Made by a program: the position numbers and the translations under genes. Of a stretch of DNA of 10,496 nucleotides, positions 6,764-10,496 are shown in pieces (within the stretch, counting starts at the first letter, position 1; the number at the start of each line of letters is the position of its first letter). Source of the DNA: Vitreoscilla sp. (lineage in GTDB: Bacteria > Pseudomonadota > Gammaproteobacteria > Burkholderiales > Burkholderiaceae); assembly GCA_014378125.1 (NCBI GenBank), contig JACMOG010000954.1:1-10496 (forward strand), given 5' to 3'. The notes beneath the pieces are model-generated. The model did no database searches. It was not told the DNA's origin and was given only the letters and a program-made list of their open reading frames with translations.

Positions 6764-7318
6764 ATGCCCGTCTTCGAGATCAAGCCCGTCTTCATCGACG
6801 GCACCGACGCCGCCGCCGAGTGGGTCGACAACGAACACTCCGCGTGGAACGAGCCGCTGCTGCGCACCACGGCGCCCCTGGCCGAGCGCTGGGTGGTGCC
6901 CACGCTGGAGCTCTACCGTTCGGAGAAGAGCGCCACCGCGGTGCTGTTCCACCCGACCGCCCACGTGGTGTCGCAGGGGGTGCGCGACGAGCTGTCGCCG
7001 TTCGGCGAGCTGGAGTTCCTGCCGGTGCAGGTGACCGGCTACGGCCAGTTCTACGCCATGCACGTGCTCAACAGCTGCGAGCTGCCGCCGGGCAGCCACG
7101 CCGACACGGGCCCGGGCACCGACATCGCGCTGATCCGCGCGTTCCCGCGCGCGTTCGAGGCGCCCGCGCCGTTCTTCCGCATCCGCCATCCGGGCACGCT
7201 CACGGCCGGCGGCGTGGCGGTGTGCGTGCCCGACATCTACGCGAGCGAGGCCGCCGCCACCGCCGTCATGCGGGTGGCGGGCAAGTTCCTGCGGGCGGTG
7301 CGGGTTCCCACGGCCTGA
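6764..7318 (+). CDS. Hypothetical protein resembling Imm11/DUF1629 proteins
   Basis: The 184-residue protein has no signal peptide or membrane segment. Its layout resembles the Imm11 (DUF1629) family: a valine-rich strand with HVVSQGVRDEL (about residues 67-77), then LEFLPVQV (83-90), a YAMHVLNSCELP segment (97-108), a PFFRIRHP strand (about 136-143) and a C-terminal YASEAAATAV helix followed by GKFLRAVRV. In that family these positions correspond to 'visek..', 'eflPV', 'Y.llnv' and 'FRi...' blocks. Imm11 proteins are predicted immunity proteins of polymorphic toxin systems, though many members are orphans. No toxin gene is next to it. The resemblance is from memory of the pattern, so the family call is tentative while the coding call is firm. 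The end lies only 15 bases from the convergent aldolase-family gene. Confidence 0.8.
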   Translation: MPVFEIKPVFIDGTDAAAEWVDNEHSAWNEPLLRTTAPLAERWVVPTLELYRSEKSATAVLFHPTAHVVSQGVRDELSPFGELEFLPVQVTGYGQFYAMHVLNSCELPPGSHADTGPGTDIALIRAFPRAFEAPAPFFRIRHPGTLTAGGVAVCVPDIYASEAAATAVMRVAGKFLRAVRVPTA

Positions 7319-7338
7319 CTCGGCCGCAGCGCGTCAGG
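7314..7338. terminator. Possible bidirectional terminator hairpin over two convergent stop codons
   Basis: CCTGAC (7314-7319) and GTCAGG (7333-7338) form a 6-bp inverted repeat, extended by two more pairs after one mismatch. It includes the stop codon of the plus-strand gene and that of the minus-strand gene. There is no T-run on either side, so intrinsic termination is uncertain; it may simply reflect the two stop codons facing each other. Confidence 0.25.
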
Positions 7339-8089
7339 TGCGGTAGCTCGCGTCCATGCGGTCGAGCTTGCGCAGCAGCGCCGGCCACACGAACGCGCCG
7401 CCCTGGCTGGCGGTCTGCACGCGCATCGACTCGGCGACGCCGGACACGATCTCCGGGTGCACGTGCGTGAGCGGGCCGCCGGCCTGCGCCGCGAGCTGGA
7501 TCTGGCACGTGGTCTCGAACATGTACATCGCCAGGAACGCATCGGCGATCGACTTGCCCACGGTCAGCAGCCCGTGGTTGCGCAGCATCAGGTAGTTGGC
7601 GTTCCCCAGGTCGGCCTGCAGGCGCGGCTTCTCGTCGTCGCGCAGTGCCACGCCCTCGTAGTCGTGGTAAGCCAGCGAGGCCAGCACGAAGGTGGACTGC
7701 TGCGAGATCGGCAGCACGCCCGCGGCCTGCGCGCTGACGGCCACGCCGGCGCGGGTGTGGGTGTGCAGCACGCAATGCGCGTCGTCGCGCGCCGCGTGGA
7801 TGGAGGAATGGATGACGAAGCCGGCGCGGTTGACGGGGAAGGGCGAGTCGCCGCGCTTGTTGCCTTCCTGGTCGATGAGCACCAGCGACGACGCGGTGAT
7901 CTCGTCGAACATCAGGCCGTACGGGTTGATCAGGAAGCTGTGGTCGTCGCCCGGTACGCGCGCGCTGATGTGCGTGAACACCAGGTCGCTCCAGCCGTAG
8001 GCGGCCACGAGGCGGTAGCAGGCGGCGAGGTCGCAGCGCAGCTGCCATTCCTCGGCGCTGACCTTGTCCTTCAGGGACGGGATGTGCAT
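7334..8089 (-). CDS. Class II aldolase/adducin-family protein
   Basis: The 251-residue protein covers the whole class II aldolase/adducin fold, whose enzymes cleave or epimerise sugar phosphates using zinc. The zinc-binding histidines are visible as HTHT (H109, H111) and RNHGLL (H172). FVIHSSIH (91-98) corresponds to the stretch that carries the catalytic glutamate (E73) in E. coli L-fuculose-phosphate aldolase. Aligning H94 with H77 of that enzyme puts glycine (G90) where the glutamate would be. So aldol cleavage by the standard mechanism is doubtful and the reaction is not assigned. The start has a strong ribosome site (AAGGAG in the mRNA, complement of 8096-8101, 6-base spacing). It begins 14 bases after the stop of the aldo/keto reductase, which argues for one operon and a shared substrate class. 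Confidence 0.9.
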   Translation of the reverse strand: MHIPSLKDKVSAEEWQLRCDLAACYRLVAAYGWSDLVFTHISARVPGDDHSFLINPYGLMFDEITASSLVLIDQEGNKRGDSPFPVNRAGFVIHSSIHAARDDAHCVLHTHTRAGVAVSAQAAGVLPISQQSTFVLASLAYHDYEGVALRDDEKPRLQADLGNANYLMLRNHGLLTVGKSIADAFLAMYMFETTCQIQLAAQAGGPLTHVHPEIVSGVAESMRVQTASQGGAFVWPALLRKLDRMDASYRT

Positions 8090-8103
8090 GACGGTCTCCT
8101 TGT

Positions 8104-9151
<1,048 letters not shown>

Positions 9152-9153
<2 letters not shown>

Positions 9154-9184
9154 CGCGGCTGGCTGAAGTGAAGTCAGCCGCGAT
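9152..9184. promoter_or_regulatory. Inverted repeat at the reductase start codon
   Basis: ATCGCGGCT (9152-9160) and AGCCGCGAT (9176-9184) form a perfect 9-bp inverted repeat with a 15-base spacer. The inner sequence has GGCTGA (9161-9166) facing TCAGCC (9174-9179), and the tetramer GGCT is duplicated in the left arm. The start codon of the reductase (9151-9153) overlaps the repeat. As DNA it could be a repressor operator; as RNA it could form a stem that hides the start codon. Which, if either, is inference. Confidence 0.5.
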
Positions 9185-9202
9185 TCTCGTGCAATGCGGG
9201 CC

Positions 9203-9234
9203 ATGGCGGGCGCCGAAAATCGGGCACCCGCCAT
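9203..9234. terminator. Hairpin after the SYLF lipoprotein gene, possible terminator
   Basis: ATGGCGGG (9203-9210) pairs with CCCGCCAT (9227-9234). After one mismatch three more pairs follow (GCC/GGC), leaving the loop GAAAATCG. On the minus strand the hairpin begins 13 bases after the SYLF stop and lies before the reductase gene, so it would end SYLF transcription or dampen read-through. No T-run follows, so termination strength is uncertain. Confidence 0.4.
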
Positions 9235-9247
9235 GCCGGGAAGGAGA

Positions 9248-9838
9248 TCAGTCGTCGATGCGCGTGATCTTCGTTCCCTGCAGCGTGGCACCTGCCATCA
9301 GGCCGGCGTTGGTCATGATGAAGGCCGACGTGGGCGCCTGCGCGGCGTTCGCGTCGATCGCGCCGTTGGCGCCGGCGGTCAACACGGCCACCGAGGCGTC
9401 GGCGCCGCCCGACCAGCCCTTGCTGGCCATGAACTTCTGCAGCGAGTCGTCGGTCATGAACAGGATGACGATGGCACGCGATTGGGCGCCGATCTGCCAG
9501 CCGATGGAGCCGGTGGTGGTACGGTAGTAGCCCTCGACGCGGCCGTGCTCGCGCAGCTGGCCTTCGCCGTAGGCGCCGCCCACCACGAGGCCGGCGGAGA
9601 TCACGCGCGGGAACACCAGGACGCCGCGCGCCTTGGCCACCAGCTCGCGGCTGCCGGGCGTGCTGGCGTAGAGACGGTCCAGCGTCTCGTGGTAGCTGGC
9701 GTCGACGGCGTGGCGCGATTCGGCCGTGCTGGGCGTGCCGTCTTCGGTGGGCTTGCTGACGCTGGCGGTGGTGGAGCAGCCGGCAAGAACGGCGGCGGCA
9801 ACGAGGGCGGAAAGGGGGAGGAGGCGGGCGAACTTCAT
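9248..9838 (-). CDS. SYLF/YSC84-domain lipoprotein
   Basis: The 196-residue protein begins with a lipoprotein signal: positive MKFAR, hydrophobic core LLPLSALVAAAVLAG and lipobox LAGC with the acylated cysteine at C21. The mature part after a short linker (about 22-45) is a SYLF (YSC84-like) domain. It has the typical ARGVLVFPRVISAGLVVGGA (69-88), GWQIGAQS (113-120) and VILFMTDDSLQKF (123-135) blocks. SYLF domains bind lipids or phosphoinositides. Bacterial lipoprotein members such as BPSL1445 of Burkholderia pseudomallei are envelope proteins and antigens, so attachment to the outer membrane is likely. The start is backed by AAGGA in the mRNA (complement of 9846-9850, 7-base spacing). A hairpin follows its stop. 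Its role in this organism is not known from context. Confidence 0.92.
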   Translation of the reverse strand: MKFARLLPLSALVAAAVLAGCSTTASVSKPTEDGTPSTAESRHAVDASYHETLDRLYASTPGSRELVAKARGVLVFPRVISAGLVVGGAYGEGQLREHGRVEGYYRTTTGSIGWQIGAQSRAIVILFMTDDSLQKFMASKGWSGGADASVAVLTAGANGAIDANAAQAPTSAFIMTNAGLMAGATLQGTKITRIDD

Positions 9839-9859
9839 GAGCGTGTCCTTGTAGGGTGC

Positions 9860-9881
9860 GCGAGCGGTCGGCGACCGTCGC
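9860..9881. terminator. Weak hairpin between the partial hydrolase and the SYLF gene
   Basis: GCGAGCGGTC (9860-9869) and GACCGTCGC (9873-9881) can pair over 9 positions with one bulged G and a three-base loop. It lies 55 bases beyond the stop of the upstream minus-strand gene and 22 bases before the SYLF start, within a 97-base gap. It could be a weak terminator or part of the SYLF leader. There is no T-run. Confidence 0.25.
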
Positions 9882-9935
9882 GTTGGAACCCCACCGGCAA
9901 ACGCGGTGCCAGGGTCGCCTTGCCCGCCAGGAAAC

Positions 9936-10496
9936 TCAGGCCGCAGGCGGTGGCGCGGGGGCCGGCGCGTCGGGCGCGGCCGCGGGCGCCGCCTTGCCGT
10001 CGGAAACCACCGAGGCCTCCACGCCCACCTGTTGCGCCGGCGCGCCCGCGGTCGCGTCCAGCGTCACCGGCTTGTGCCGCCCGGCGGGCCCCTGGGGCCC
10101 GCCGACCGGAGGCGCGCGCACCAGCCAGTCGATCATCCAGGCCACCGTCGCCTGGTCGCGCTCCAGGTAGTGCGTGTGCGCGCCCAGGCCCAGGCACACC
10201 TCCACCTCGCGCGCCCCGGCCAGGCGGGCCTCGACCGGCGGCGTGGGATTGAAGCCGGTGTAGACGTCGGCGCGTCCGAACGGATCGTGGCCCACGCCGC
10301 CGGCCGTCGGATGCCGGAGCACCGGCTCGTGCACGGCGTTGCTCCATAGCCAGCGGCCCACGTAGTCGCCGCTCCAGAAGGCCTCCATCCAGCGTTGCAC
10401 GCCGGCGTCGGAGGCGCGGGGCCCGAACACGCCGCCGTCCTTCGCCAGCACCCACCCGTACAGGCCCGGGAAGCGCGCGCCATACAGCTGGCGCAA
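9936..10496 (-). CDS. C-terminal part of a possible alpha/beta-hydrolase (lipase-like) protein
   Basis: The frame is open to the right edge and shows the last 186 residues; the start lies outside the window. The visible part begins LRQLYGARFPGLYGWVLA, has WSGDYVGRWLWSNA (41-54), GHDPFGRADVYTGFNPTPP (69-87) and ends its folded portion with LGLGAHTHYLERDQATVAWM. In alpha/beta hydrolases a late histidine completes the catalytic triad, and the His in GAHTHY could be that residue. The expected GxSxG nucleophile would lie upstream and cannot be seen, so the family call is tentative. After about residue 130 the chain turns into a proline- and alanine-rich tail (KAAPAAAPDAPAPAPPPAA), probably disordered. 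No membrane segment is in the visible part. It is transcribed in the same direction as the SYLF gene. Confidence 0.75.
   Translation of the reverse strand: MRQLYGARFPGLYGWVLAKDGGVFGPRASDAGVQRWMEAFWSGDYVGRWLWSNAVHEPVLRHPTAGGVGHDPFGRADVYTGFNPTPPVEARLAGAREVEVCLGLGAHTHYLERDQATVAWMIDWLVRAPPVGGPQGPAGRHKPVTLDATAGAPAQQVGVEASVVSDGKAAPAAAPDAPAPAPPPAA

Noticed and set aside
6656..7189. Extension of the cyclic-di-GMP gene upstream to base 7189 (178 more residues).
   Set aside because: The extra part overlaps the Imm11-like gene on the opposite strand, is Arg/Ala/Gly-rich shadow sequence, and would put residues before a natural N-terminal membrane anchor.
9154..9291. A longer reductase with its start at 9291.
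   Set aside because: The additional residues do not resemble the YghZ N-terminus, and they overlap the end of the SYLF lipoprotein gene and the hairpin after it.
9194..10252. Plus-strand open frame of 352 codons across the SYLF and hydrolase genes.
   Set aside because: It spans two real minus-strand genes and their gap, and its composition (Gly/Ala then Arg/Pro-rich) is typical of an antisense shadow.

Overview
The window is GC-rich throughout. Gene content (a divergent lysA/lysR pair, a Burkholderia-like SYLF lipoprotein, a YghZ-type reductase, long PAS-GGDEF-EAL proteins) suggests a betaproteobacterium of the order Burkholderiales; this placement is inference from gene style, not a phylogeny. 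It reads as ordinary, densely packed chromosome: no tRNA, rRNA, insertion sequence, CRISPR array or phage gene was seen, and no gap between genes exceeds about 110 bases.

Layout. At the left edge is the 5' two-fifths or so of lysA (minus strand, running off the window), diverging from lysR (plus) across a short, dyad-rich regulatory region. A pterin-4a-carbinolamine dehydratase (plus) follows and converges on a minus-strand cluster. In reading order that cluster is a 1226-residue membrane-anchored protein with five PAS, one GGDEF and one EAL domain (cyclic-di-GMP turnover), a 51-residue DUF3096-type membrane protein starting at GTG, and a two-domain ABM-like (dimeric alpha-beta barrel) protein. 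The convergent gap holds a 41-bp tandem repeat whose last partial copy forms the 3' end of the ABM-like gene.

Divergent from the cyclic-di-GMP gene is a plus-strand protein of 184 residues resembling Imm11/DUF1629 proteins. It converges on a second minus-strand series: a partial possible alpha/beta-hydrolase at the right edge, a SYLF/YSC84 lipoprotein, a YghZ-type aldo/keto reductase and a class II aldolase/adducin-family protein. The last two are 14 bases apart and very probably one transcript.

Functional themes are lysine biosynthesis with its own activator (lysA/lysR), pterin recycling, second-messenger signalling, and carbonyl or sugar metabolism (reductase plus aldolase-like protein). 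No clear new multi-gene system is visible. The points most worth a second look are the tandem repeat that overlaps a coding end, the inverted repeat that folds over the start codon of the reductase, an aldolase-family protein that appears to lack the usual catalytic glutamate, and the orphan Imm11-like gene.
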